DNA of 64,000 nucleotides, taken from assembly GCF_000317435.1 (NCBI RefSeq), contig NC_019751.1, positions 1,364,001-1,428,000 on the forward strand, in the 5' to 3' direction. The stretch comes from Calothrix sp. PCC 6303. GTDB taxonomy: Bacteria > Cyanobacteriota > Cyanobacteriia > Cyanobacteriales > Nostocaceae. A program made the position numbers and the translations under genes. Of the stretch, positions 52,998 to 61,044 are shown piece after piece. The notes under the pieces were generated by a model. That model did no database searches and had not been told where the DNA came from. It worked only from the letters and a program-made list of their open reading frames with translations. Position 1 is the stretch's first letter, and each line of letters starts with the position of its first letter.

Positions 52998-53246
52998 ATG
53001 CAAAACCTCACCAGAATTACCCGCAACCCAGAAGTTATGGGTGGTAAACCCTGTATTCGGGGGATACGTGTTACTGTCGGTACAATTGTTGGCTTAATGG
53101 CATCAGGACACACTACAAGCCAAATCCTTGCAGCATATCCCTACTTAGAAGAAGCAGATATATATGAAGCACTAGCTTATGCTGCTTGGAGGGTAGAAGA
53201 AATTGAAGTTCCTCTGGAAAATCCATCCATCGCAATATCGTCATGA
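52998..53246 (+). CDS. DUF433 antitoxin
   Basis: An 82-residue DUF433 protein: ITRNPEVMGGKPCIRGIRVTVGTIVGLMASGHT (about 6-38), ILAAYPYLEEADIYEALAYAAWR. DUF433 proteins are HTH-like antitoxins placed before DUF5615 PIN-like toxins, which is exactly the arrangement here, with a 4-base overlap (ATGA). Confidence 0.88.
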   Translation: MQNLTRITRNPEVMGGKPCIRGIRVTVGTIVGLMASGHTTSQILAAYPYLEEADIYEALAYAAWRVEEIEVPLENPSIAISS

Positions 53247-53614
53247 AAATTTTAATTGACATGAACCTGTCCCCAGATTGGGTAAAAGTTTTCGAGAAAT
53301 ACGATATTGAAGCTGTTCATTGGTGTAATATTGGTAGTCCTTGTGAAAAGGATACGGTAATTATGGAGTGGGCAAGAGATAACAAATACATAGTTTTTAC
53401 CCACGATTTGGATTTTGGTTCTCTGCTAGCAGCAACGGGAATGGAAACACCAAGTGTGATTCAAGTACGAACTCAAAATATTTTGCCTACCAGTATTGAA
53501 AATCTCGTAATTTTTGCTTTACGTCAATTTGCATCTGAACTAGATAGTGGTGCTTTAGTTACTGTTGACAAAGCCCAATCTAGGGTGAGAATTTTACCAA
53601 TTAGACGTGACTAA
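53243..53614 (+). CDS. DUF5615 PIN-like toxin
   Basis: A 123-residue PIN-like protein: MKILIDMNLSPDWVKVFEKY (first Asp), HWCNIGSPCEKDTVIMEWARDN, VFTHDLDFGSLLA (acidic pair) and IQVRTQNILP. By family a putative ribonuclease neutralised by the DUF433 partner. Complete. Followed by the third copy of the 85-base repeat. Confidence 0.88.
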   Translation: MKILIDMNLSPDWVKVFEKYDIEAVHWCNIGSPCEKDTVIMEWARDNKYIVFTHDLDFGSLLAATGMETPSVIQVRTQNILPTSIENLVIFALRQFASELDSGALVTVDKAQSRVRILPIRRD

Positions 53615-53640
53615 AATTCTAAGTTCTAATTCAGCTATTT

Positions 53641-53729
53641 CACGACTTCTCATCTTTGAGAGAAACATGGTTTTCGTCGTGAAATTAACAATCATCATCC
53701 TGAGTAATGGAAAAACCGGGTTTCTAAAA
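53641..53729. repeat. Dispersed 85-base hairpin repeat, copy 3
   Basis: CACGACTTCTCATCTTTGAG, TTTTCGTCGTGAAATTAACA, CATCCTGAGTAATGG and AAAAACCGGGTTTC. More diverged than the other two. It lies between the DUF5615 toxin and xisH. Confidence 0.75.
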
Positions 53730-53804
53730 TATTCTCATCTCCACTGTTCTCTGTAGTGACAAATGCCCATAATGGTAGAAGTAATGCGATAAGAGTGAGA
53801 TAAT

Positions 53805-54221
53805 ATGGCAAAAGACCTCTTTCACAACACTGTGAAAATCGCTCTGGAAAAAGATGGTTGGCAGATCACCCACGATCCCTATCAATTGCGCTATGGTGTT
53901 GCTGATGTGTATATTGATCTTGCTGCCGAAAAGACAATCGCTGCCGAAAAATTAGGACGTAAAATAGCTGTAGAAGTGAAAAGCTTTGCAGGCGGATCAA
54001 CTATTTCTGAATTTCATACTGCCCTTGGTCAGTTTCTTAATTATCGCATTGCTCTAGAAGTATCCGCAGAACCAGAACGCATTTTATATTTAGCCGTCCC
54101 TACAGATACTTACCAAATGTTTCTCAGATTTGAACCTGCAAAAACTGTGGTTAAGCGGTATGAAGTCCGGTTAATTATTTACAACCCAAATCGTGAGGTG
54201 ATTGACCAATGGATAGAATAA
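53805..54221 (+). CDS. xisH: XisH family protein
   Basis: A 138-residue protein of the family named after the fdxN-element excision controlling factor of Anabaena. MAKDLFHNTVKIALEKDGWQITHDPY and the PD-(D/E)XK-type core VADVYIDLAAEK with RKIAVEVKSFAGG (Asp, then ExK at about 63-67) are clear. XisH acts with XisI in heterocyst-specific rearrangement in Anabaena, but most copies occur as free pairs of unknown role. Overlaps xisI by 13 bases. Confidence 0.92.
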   Translation: MAKDLFHNTVKIALEKDGWQITHDPYQLRYGVADVYIDLAAEKTIAAEKLGRKIAVEVKSFAGGSTISEFHTALGQFLNYRIALEVSAEPERILYLAVPTDTYQMFLRFEPAKTVVKRYEVRLIIYNPNREVIDQWIE

Positions 54222-54532
54222 ACGAGTACCGTCAAATAGTGCGTGATTTTCTAGAAGACTTTATCAAAAATGATGCCAACGCACAACTTATTTTTGATCT
54301 TGAACGCGATCGCTATCTAATTGTACATAATGAATGGCAGGACGATTATCGCATTTACGGCTGCGCTATGCAACTAGATATTATTGAAGGTCAAATCTGG
54401 ATTCAACACAACAGCACCGAGATTTATATTGAGCGTGAATTGATTCAGCGCGGTGTTTTTCCCAAAGACATTATTTTTGGATTTCGTTCCCCCAGCATCC
54501 GTAAACTTCTCGCTGCTGGTGGCAATAATTAA
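54209..54532 (+). CDS. xisI: XisI family protein
   Basis: A 107-residue XisI protein: YRQIVRDFLEDFIKNDANAQLIFDLERDRYLIVHNEWQDDYRIYG is characteristic, then GQIWIQHNSTEIYIERELI and the tail FGFRSPSIRKL. Partner of XisH, whose gene it overlaps. Directly beyond it, tail to tail, is a large tyrosine recombinase gene, only 6 bases away. Confidence 0.92.
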   Translation: MDRINEYRQIVRDFLEDFIKNDANAQLIFDLERDRYLIVHNEWQDDYRIYGCAMQLDIIEGQIWIQHNSTEIYIERELIQRGVFPKDIIFGFRSPSIRKLLAAGGNN

Positions 54533-54537
54533 ATTGA

Positions 54538-56013
54538 TTAAGGTTCTGAAAAACCGGGTTTCTGAGACTTCAACCTCTCATTCTCCTCCCTCAAAGCTAA
54601 ATTCTCCGCTTCCAACTTCCGAATCATCTCCCCCATCGCTTCTTTCGACATTCCCATCCCCTGAATTACTACTTCCTTGTAAATTTCCAAATTCGTATCC
54701 TCATCCATCCACCTTTGATATGTCTTGGTATGCTCGTGGACGCTGTGTCCCATGTAGTCAGACATAGTTTTTATGGGAACACGCAAACGATGTCCTCGCA
54801 GGGCGAATCCGTGGCGTAAATCGTAAGGTTTGAAGCCGATACCAAGGTTGCGGAAACGGAAGTGGAGTTTTGCGGTGGCATTACTCAAGCTTTCACCCAG
54901 GGATGGGGGTTTAATATTTTTCAAATCGAACAATTCCACCCAATGGGGATGTAAGGGGGGGATTCCACAACTTCTTTCCCCGGTTTTCGTACCTTGGGTT
55001 AAAGTTGGGTTGAGTTTGACTAGGTGAAATGTATTTTCAGAATCGCAAAAAGCTTCCAAATCCACCGCAAACAATTCATGGGGACGCAACCCGTAGGTAG
55101 CTAGCATCCCATATCCCCATTGCCATTGATCAGGGAAAGTGAGATTATCTTTACTGGTGTAGGGGGAAAGGGGTGTCCCCATCAACTCAAAACCCTGGGT
55201 AATTTGTTCATCGCTGGGAATCTTCCGTAAACTAGGTTGGGGAAGGGGAGTTGCGTAGGAAGTAATTAACTTGGTAGCATCAAACTCACAGAAATCACAG
55301 AACTTCTTTAATTGCCAAGCTAAATAGAAGCGAGAATTAGTATTGGGTTTAGTGCTTTGCAGTGCAGATGCGATCGCATTCTCTGAAAGAGGCTGATTCT
55401 GTGGTAGTTTTTTGAGATGCCGTAGGTAGTGGGTGTCCCAAGTTCTGATTCCTTGACGGTTTTTTTCGTGGGTTTTCCAAAACTCCTCTTCGTAAGCTGT
55501 AATTAGTTGTTGGATGGGTGCTTCCAACTTACTACTCACAACTAAATCCAACTTCTGTGCTTGCTTCCCCAATAACTCAGCAGTCCATTGAAACTGCTTT
55601 GTCACCAAGAGTAAATCTAATTCCCGTGCTTTCGCTACCGCAGCTTTGATACCCACATCATTCGCCGTGAAACCCAGAGAAATTGTATACTGCTTATTGC
55701 TGCTACCATTTTTCCCCACATCACCAGCTTTACAGGGGAAAGTACCCTGTAAACCAATAGATTTCCAAGTAGTTAATTTCAACTTAATTTTTACCCTTTC
55801 CAACCTCAAAGCTGAATTAGCAACCTCCACCCCATACTTCAACCGGAGATACTCACGTTCAACCTTTGCAGAATCATCGGTAGATTTTGGCTTCCACTGC
55901 TTCCACTTCCCAGCATCCCAGGTTTCAATAGAGATATCATCCCATGTAGCTTTTCTGGGGTCGTATGTAGTAGTTACGGAAATTAGCATACTTTGGAGAG
56001 GACGCTTCGCCAT
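54538..56013 (-). CDS. Large tyrosine recombinase with YxxR box (XisA/XisC-like)
   Basis: A 491-residue site-specific recombinase. The N-terminal 200 residues form arm and core-binding regions. The catalytic domain (about 270-440) has box I YGLRPHELFAVD (Arg), PYDLRHGFALRG where the usual HxxR reads YxxR, YMGHSVHEHT and the nucleophile in KTYQRWMD. The Arg-Tyr-Arg-Tyr set is, to my knowledge, typical of the heterocyst-element recombinases XisA and XisC, and the length also matches. A C-terminal coiled coil (LEAENLALREENERLKS) ends in QKPGFSEP, which is encoded by a fragment of the 85-base repeat. No interrupted gene or element border is seen nearby. Confidence 0.85.
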   Translation of the reverse strand: MAKRPLQSMLISVTTTYDPRKATWDDISIETWDAGKWKQWKPKSTDDSAKVEREYLRLKYGVEVANSALRLERVKIKLKLTTWKSIGLQGTFPCKAGDVGKNGSSNKQYTISLGFTANDVGIKAAVAKARELDLLLVTKQFQWTAELLGKQAQKLDLVVSSKLEAPIQQLITAYEEEFWKTHEKNRQGIRTWDTHYLRHLKKLPQNQPLSENAIASALQSTKPNTNSRFYLAWQLKKFCDFCEFDATKLITSYATPLPQPSLRKIPSDEQITQGFELMGTPLSPYTSKDNLTFPDQWQWGYGMLATYGLRPHELFAVDLEAFCDSENTFHLVKLNPTLTQGTKTGERSCGIPPLHPHWVELFDLKNIKPPSLGESLSNATAKLHFRFRNLGIGFKPYDLRHGFALRGHRLRVPIKTMSDYMGHSVHEHTKTYQRWMDEDTNLEIYKEVVIQGMGMSKEAMGEMIRKLEAENLALREENERLKSQKPGFSEP

Positions 56014-56027
56014 TCCCGATTATACCA

Positions 56028-56453
56028 TCAGGAATCTGATTCGGAAGTTGGGGGATGTATTGTCACCCAAGGAAAAACAACCTGCATGATTCCTAAAACC
56101 ACCAAAAATATGGAAATTCCGATAATTTGTTCACGGGGAATATCTAGTACACCTTGGAGGATAACTTCTCGTAGTGACGAAACAATAGAGATTTCCACCG
56201 CAGCACTCACCGAAATTTGCCTTGCTTGGAGATAATCAATTAATAAACGGAATAACTCCACCAAAATTAAAATAAATAGAATATCAGAGGTAACTTGACG
56301 CAGATTCAACGGTTGCAACAAAGTGGAAAACATATCCACCAACCGCAGCATCATGAAACAAAATAAACCAATACACAGAGAAATAATAATAATATCTTGA
56401 AATATTTCCAGGTTACGAACTATACGTTCCCTTCCAAACCAGTCACTTAGCAT
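56028..56453 (-). CDS. PsiE-family membrane protein
   Basis: A 141-residue protein with four hydrophobic segments (about 20-42, 55-75, 95-110, 113-130). It shows the PsiE-family pattern LRQVTSDILFILILVELFRLLIDYL (about 51-75) and SLREVILQGVLD. The family is named for a phosphate-starvation-inducible E. coli protein; function unknown. It ends 14 bases before the recombinase start on the same strand. Confidence 0.8.
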   Translation of the reverse strand: MLSDWFGRERIVRNLEIFQDIIIISLCIGLFCFMMLRLVDMFSTLLQPLNLRQVTSDILFILILVELFRLLIDYLQARQISVSAAVEISIVSSLREVILQGVLDIPREQIIGISIFLVVLGIMQVVFPWVTIHPPTSESDS

Positions 56454-56568
56454 AGGAAATCAGGAGTTGAAGCTTTCCTCGACATCATAGAAAATTCATC
56501 TCCACCAAGCTGTACCAACCATGACGCATCTGCAAAACAAAGGGGACAAGTTAGCTTGTCCCCAAGGT

Positions 56569-56733
56569 TTATTTTCGCTTCGGGGTAGTGGTGCGACGGA
56601 GTTCCTGTTTCTCCCTTTCTTGGCGACGGCGATCGCGCCAATCAACTAAGGTAAGATAACCAACACCACCTGTAACAGCAACCAACATCACCAAAGCAGC
56701 TAACGCCAAATAGTTTAGGAATGAAATTTCCAC
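56569..56733 (-). CDS. 54-residue single-helix membrane protein next to petN
   Basis: A short gene with a GTG start. It reads MEISFLNYLALAALVMLVAV and then TGGVGYLTLVDWRDRRRQER, with a basic, charged tail (EKQELRRTTTPKRK). One membrane helix at about residues 7-30 and a cytoplasmic or stromal basic tail, which looks like a small photosynthetic-complex subunit or assembly factor. It lies 7 bases after petN on the same strand, so the two are almost certainly co-transcribed. I cannot name the family. Confidence 0.75.
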   Translation of the reverse strand: MEISFLNYLALAALVMLVAVTGGVGYLTLVDWRDRRRQEREKQELRRTTTPKRK

Positions 56734-56740
56734 AATTCCC

Positions 56741-56827
56741 CTACAGTCCGTTACGACCCCAGACTACCATCGAAATCGAAAAGGTAAAAACAACCAACAG
56801 TGAAACCCAACCCAATGTCAAAATCAT
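56741..56827 (-). CDS. petN: Cytochrome b6f complex subunit PetN
   Basis: A 28-residue gene. It reads [20 protein letters not shown] and ends VVWGRNGL. PetN is a single-helix subunit (subunit VIII) needed for assembly and stability of the thylakoid cytochrome b6f complex. TLGWVS and [11 protein letters not shown] are the family signature; the product is about one residue shorter at the start than usual (MDILTLGW). The ATG lies at 56825-56827. Confidence 0.93.
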   Translation of the reverse strand: MILTLGWVSLLVVFTFSISMVVWGRNGL

Positions 56828-56952
56828 AGCGATTCTTTAAATATTTTTTACAAAAGGACGTTACCTACCATCATACTTGGAATCGCCATCATTCCACTCA
56901 ACATAAAACTGTGATAACTGTTAACTGATAACTATTCACTGATTTTCATCCC

Positions 56953-57375
56953 ATGAATCACATTTTTGATACTCCCAAGATGGCAGAAAGGCTAGAATCC
57001 CTCAAAGCTGGCATAATTTCCAGTGTTGCCTCAGTATTTGGCTTCCTACTCACAAACATCATTAATACATGGCTACTTCATTTACAGCCATTTTCCTGGA
57101 CTAGCAGCATATTCATCGGTTTTTCTGGTTTCCTATTTGGTGTCACCTACCGCTACATCATCCGTAACGATGATAACCCCCATCTCAAATCAGGAGGAGT
57201 CATGGCATTTGGATTAGTGCGGGGTTTAGCACAAATCGATGGTTCCCTGAAAAATATCGACATCTCCACCATCGCACTCCCCACAGAAAGCATACTTTGT
57301 TTTGCCATCGCTGCTACCATTCTCGACTTCAGCATCCAGCAAAACTGGATTCAACCCTTTCTTGGAAACGATTGA
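56953..57375 (+). CDS. Conserved cyanobacterial membrane protein
   Basis: A 140-residue protein with three to four hydrophobic segments (about 18-40, 48-66, 82-95, 110-125): AGIISSVASVFGFLLTNIIN, SSIFIGFSGFLFGVTYRYI and AFGLVRGLAQID. No known domain. It is divergent from petN, with about 125 bases in between that must hold both promoters. Confidence 0.72.
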   Translation: MNHIFDTPKMAERLESLKAGIISSVASVFGFLLTNIINTWLLHLQPFSWTSSIFIGFSGFLFGVTYRYIIRNDDNPHLKSGGVMAFGLVRGLAQIDGSLKNIDISTIALPTESILCFAIAATILDFSIQQNWIQPFLGND

Positions 57376-57604
57376 GTCGCATATTTTGCAAAATAAAAAG
57401 CGCAAATGTTCACAGCAACCCGCAGAGCTATGGGTGAATCAGTCTATGCTTATGATATTGGAAATGAATATGTGTCCCATCACCACCACACATTTTTATT
57501 TCATCAAACATCAACGTAATTGGGGTTATGTATTTCACTTCATCACCGAAATATGATAACTAACCCCATATTACGAAACCTAGACGAAATCGAGGTAGTA
57601 TCAG

Positions 57605-58072
57605 TTGAACTCTCCACGCGATCATCAAGTATTTCAGTTTGAAAGTCCAGATGACAGTTCAGGATTTTTACTGTGGCAAGTTTCCAATCTCTGGCAGCGC
57701 AAAATGAATGCGGATCTTGGTAAATTGGGATTAACACATGTCCAATTTGTCCTCCTAGCAGGTATTATTTGGCTCAGTGAAAGCCAAGAAACTGTCACCC
57801 AAGCACGATTAGCAGGTCATGCTAAAACTGATATCATGATGACTTCTAAGGTATTACGTGCTTTAGAGCAAAGAGGTTTAGTTAAGCGTGAAACTGATTC
57901 TAAAGATACAAGAGCGAAGTCTTTGAGCATTACTAAGGAAGGTTATGATTTAGCACTAGCAGCTATTCAAGTTGTATATAGAATTGATCATGATTTTTTC
58001 AGTGTATTGGGAGAAGAAGTAAGTAGCTTCAACTCAAATCTTCTCCGTATTCTCAATCCCAGTAAATCTTAA
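57605..58072 (+). CDS. MarR family transcriptional regulator
   Basis: A 155-residue MarR-type winged-helix regulator. A TTG start is used (no ATG in range); the core begins SSGFLLWQVSNLWQRKMNADLGKLGLTHVQFVLLAG (about 18-53). DNA-binding helices TQARLAGHAKTDIMMTSKVLRALEQRGLVKRE and the wing DSKDTRAKSLSITKEG follow. Divergence between the MarR gene and others is absent; it precedes the P450 gene by about 170 bases on the same strand, so it may regulate it (inference). Confidence 0.88.
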   Translation: MNSPRDHQVFQFESPDDSSGFLLWQVSNLWQRKMNADLGKLGLTHVQFVLLAGIIWLSESQETVTQARLAGHAKTDIMMTSKVLRALEQRGLVKRETDSKDTRAKSLSITKEGYDLALAAIQVVYRIDHDFFSVLGEEVSSFNSNLLRILNPSKS

Positions 58073-58243
58073 ATCGAAGTTGCAGAAAATTCAAACCTCG
58101 GCTTACTTGATGCATGTAAGTCGAGGTTCTCAGTATGGGAAAACATGAATCTAAATAAAAGTTGTAAAATTGGATAGGTATTTAGGCAGAAGTAATTCTC
58201 TAGATACTTGTGTATATAATCTTATTTGGGAATAAAAAACTAC

Positions 58244-59626
58244 ATGAAACCACTTAATCCAGTTAAAAGTCATCCCTTTCTCCAAAAAATAAAATGGGTA
58301 ATAGATCCCGTTGGATACATGGAAAATGCAGTTGCGGAGAATGCTGATATCTTTAGCACTCAGATTGTTGGTTTCGGAGATGGTTTGATATTTGTAAATA
58401 ATCCCCAAGCAATTCAAGAAATTTTAACTAACGACCGGAAGAAATATAACGCACCTGGGAAGCTGAATGGAATATTACGACCCTTACTTGGTGATTATTC
58501 CACAATTATGATTGATGGCGATCGCCATCGTCAACGCAGGCAGTTAGTTATGCCATCTTTCCATGGTGATAGGATGAAATCATATGGTGAACTAATTGTC
58601 AACCTGACAAAAAAAGTCATGGATGAGTTGCCAATTAACCAACCCTTCCTTGCACGGGAGAAAATGCAAGAAATTTCCATGCAAGTGATTATCGAGTCGG
58701 TTTTCGGGTTGCATGAAGGTGAACGCTGTCAGGAAATCAAGGGTTTGATGGAGGAAATGTCTCAGTTATTTAGATCCCCATTATCCTCCAGTGCGCTGTT
58801 TTTCCACAGCTTACAAAAAGATTTAGGTGCTTGGAGTCCTTGGGGGAAATTTGTACGCGATCGCGCTAAACTTGATGAGCTACTTTATGCAGAAATTGCC
58901 CAACGTCGCGCTAACCCAGACTCCAGTAGAATAGATATTCTCGAACTGTTAATGTCTGCCAAAGATGAAAATGGGGAAGGTTTAAACGACCAAGAATTGC
59001 GCGATGAATTAATGACACTGCTATTTGCAGGGCATGAAACCACAGCCACCGCCATGTCTTGGGGGTTATACTGGTCACATCACCTCCCAGAAACTCGCCA
59101 AAAAATCCTCCAAGAACTAAGTCAGTTGAGTAATTTTGGGGATACCATGAGTATTTTTAGATTACCGTATCTCACAGCTTTCTGTAACGAGACACTACGG
59201 ATATATCCAGTCGCAATGCTCACATTTCCCCGTGTTGCCCAGGAAGATACAGAAATCCTCGGACATCAAATTCAAAAAGGGGCAACTGTCATAGGTTGTA
59301 TGTACCTCATACATCAAAGAGAAGATTTATACCCTCAGCCTAAACAATTTAAACCAGAACGCTTCCTAGAACGCCAGTTTTCACCATATGAGTTTATCCC
59401 ATTTGGCGGCGGTTCCCGTCGCTGTATTGGTGAAGCATTGGCATTATTTGAAATGAAGCTGGTTTTAGCCACCATCCTCTCAAATTACCAACTGGAATTA
59501 GTTGATTCCCAACCAGAAAAACCCCGTCGTCGTGGTGTCACTTTATCACCAGCTAAGGGAGTTAAAATGATGCTAAAAGGGAAGAATGCAAGTATTAATT
59601 TGAGTAAGCAAGCCGTAACTGTGTAG
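58244..59626 (+). CDS. Cytochrome P450 (CYP110-like)
   Basis: A 460-residue P450. Start MKPLNPVKSHPF is preferred to a TTG six codons upstream. I-helix LLFAGHETTATAMSW (about 261-275) with the oxygen-activating Thr; K-helix FCNETLRIYP (ExxR); heme loop PFGGGSRRCIGEALALFEMKL with the Cys ligand at about 398. The sequence resembles CYP110, a family frequent in Nostoc-type cyanobacteria that oxidises alkanes, fatty acids or terpenes. The substrate here is not evident. Possibly controlled by the upstream MarR protein. Confidence 0.92.
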   Translation: MKPLNPVKSHPFLQKIKWVIDPVGYMENAVAENADIFSTQIVGFGDGLIFVNNPQAIQEILTNDRKKYNAPGKLNGILRPLLGDYSTIMIDGDRHRQRRQLVMPSFHGDRMKSYGELIVNLTKKVMDELPINQPFLAREKMQEISMQVIIESVFGLHEGERCQEIKGLMEEMSQLFRSPLSSSALFFHSLQKDLGAWSPWGKFVRDRAKLDELLYAEIAQRRANPDSSRIDILELLMSAKDENGEGLNDQELRDELMTLLFAGHETTATAMSWGLYWSHHLPETRQKILQELSQLSNFGDTMSIFRLPYLTAFCNETLRIYPVAMLTFPRVAQEDTEILGHQIQKGATVIGCMYLIHQREDLYPQPKQFKPERFLERQFSPYEFIPFGGGSRRCIGEALALFEMKLVLATILSNYQLELVDSQPEKPRRRGVTLSPAKGVKMMLKGKNASINLSKQAVTV

Positions 59627-59675
59627 AATATGCTTTGGCTAAGGTTGTTTTGCTTCAAATTATGAAAGATTGTTG

Positions 59676-59786
59676 GGCGTTGCTGAATTAAGGGATGAAT
59701 TTAAAATGTAGAAACGCAATATATTGCGTCTTCCAACGATTTCAAAATTATGCAGAATCGTTTTCATACATCAAATCAGCAACGCC
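59676..59786. mobile_element. 111-base MITE with GGCGTTGCTGA ends
   Basis: GGCGTTGCTGAATT at the left and AAATCAGCAACGCC at the right are inverted repeats. The inside contains GTAGAAACGCAATATATTGC, a variant of the GTAGAGACG hairpin. It lies in the 347-base gap between P450 and the GerMN gene; the rest of the gap is featureless. Confidence 0.75.
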
Positions 59787-59973
59787 GATTTTTGGATTAC
59801 AGCAATTTTTCACATATTTGAACCGTATCTACCCGCAGGGTATCCCCATCTCAAAACATCCCTACTGTACTTTTTTTTAACATAATTTTATCAAGGAAAA
59901 TATCAATTTATACGGAAATAGATTCCACCGAATAGAAGTTAATACTTAACTCTAATGGCAAGAGAAAGACAAG

Positions 59974-60594
59974 ATGAAATTACAAAAACGTTATATATTC
60001 CCCTTTATCATCGCAACATTAGTCAGCGGTTGTGCATCTAACTCGGTTTCCCAAAATAACACTGCGACACCTTCACCCACCCTGGAAGGCAATAGTATAG
60101 TTACAACACCAACTTCCCCAACTCCCATACCCGATATCAGCATCAATACTTCAGCTTCACCATTCCCTACCCCTAGTGTGGCTAGATTGAGGGCAAAAGT
60201 GGATTCAGACAAGAAAGCTATTACTTATAATCCTAATGTTGTAGGGAAGACTACAGATGTCACCCTGTACACCATTGATAGTCAATGTCAGAACTTAGTA
60301 CCCCAAACAACAACAGTTTCCGCAGATGAACCAATTGCTGGGGCAGTTGGTAAGATTTTAGAAAAACGAGATAATGGTGACTTTAATTTATCTAATTATC
60401 GTGTGAATGTGAAAAATGGTGTCGCTACCGTTGATTTGCGAGTTGCACCCAATTCTCAAAGAACTTTATCCTCCCTTTCAAGCTGTGAACAAACTGCACT
60501 TTTTGGCAGTGTCCGCAAAACTTTAACAAGCAACCCTCAGTGGAAAATTAAAGATGTTCGCTTCACAGAAAAAGGTGAAGAAATTGTCCTGTAG
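59974..60594 (+). CDS. GerMN-domain lipoprotein
   Basis: A 206-residue lipoprotein. The signal MKLQKRYIFPFIIATLVSGC has a lipobox (LVSGC, about 16-20), then a Ser/Thr/Pro-rich linker (about 25-75), then a GerMN (sporulation/germination-type) domain: DVTLYTIDSQCQNLVPQ, AVGKILEKRDNGDFNLSNYRVNVKNGVATVDLR. In non-spore-formers the domain occurs in envelope lipoproteins of unclear function. Confidence 0.85.
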   Translation: MKLQKRYIFPFIIATLVSGCASNSVSQNNTATPSPTLEGNSIVTTPTSPTPIPDISINTSASPFPTPSVARLRAKVDSDKKAITYNPNVVGKTTDVTLYTIDSQCQNLVPQTTTVSADEPIAGAVGKILEKRDNGDFNLSNYRVNVKNGVATVDLRVAPNSQRTLSSLSSCEQTALFGSVRKTLTSNPQWKIKDVRFTEKGEEIVL

Positions 60595-60597
60595 GGT

Positions 60598-60757
60598 ATG
60601 GAGAGACGCGACATGTCTCGTCTCTACAGGTCTGTCAACCAATCATATATTATGAAGATACTTAGGAATCTGAATTAAATAAAATAGATATCTGTTGGAA
60701 ATTAATTATGCGTTACCCAGAACCCTTGTAGAGACCTAGCAATGCTACGTCTCTAAG
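60598..60757. repeat. Two GTAGAGACG hairpin repeats
   Basis: GAGAGACGCGACATGTCTCG directly follows the GerMN stop, and GTAGAGACCTAGCAATGCTA follows at about 60729. Each folds on itself. They separate convergent genes and may act as 3' hairpins. Related copies occur at 12844, 30797, 38271, 41238, 61941 and elsewhere. Confidence 0.7.
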
Positions 60758-61044
60758 TCTTTTTCAGAGATGTCTAAAAGGTTCACAGAATCAGGATTTA
60801 ACCATCCTTCAATTAACTCCGCCACAATATCACTCATTTGTCTATCTTGAAAAAGAGCCTTCGCCTTTAATTGTTTATGCAGCTTTTTTGGTAAATATAA
60901 AGTAGTGCGAACAAATTCAGGATCTGTACTCTTACTTTTAGGAGTCGAAATATCCTCAACGTTTGGTAATATATCACGTTGCTGACGCATCCGAGCAGCA
61001 TCAATTAAATCATCAAAACGACCACTTTTCTTTTTCCCACTCAT
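60745..61044 (-). CDS. Ribbon-helix-helix-type partner of ParA
   Basis: A 99-residue basic protein; start MSGKKKSGRFDDLID is chosen because ATGA overlaps the ParA stop by 4 bases (a frame 13 codons longer exists). The C-terminal half reads FVRTTLYLPKKLHKQLKAKALFQDRQMSDIVAELIEGWL, a ribbon-helix-helix pattern as in ParG/Omega-type centromere-binding proteins. The N-terminal tail is basic and flexible, also typical of those. Confidence 0.75.
   Translation of the reverse strand: MSGKKKSGRFDDLIDAARMRQQRDILPNVEDISTPKSKSTDPEFVRTTLYLPKKLHKQLKAKALFQDRQMSDIVAELIEGWLNPDSVNLLDISEKDLET

Noticed and set aside
54200-56100. Borders of a heterocyst excision element next to the recombinase
   Set aside because: No GGATTACTCCG-type repeat and no split gene noticed; the nif genes at the left edge are not interrupted.
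56447-56641. 64-codon minus-strand frame over the small petN-linked gene
   Set aside because: Overlaps a better supported frame; composition is not protein-like.
59695-59880. 61-codon frame after the P450 gene
   Set aside because: Lies over the 59676-59786 MITE; no coding features.
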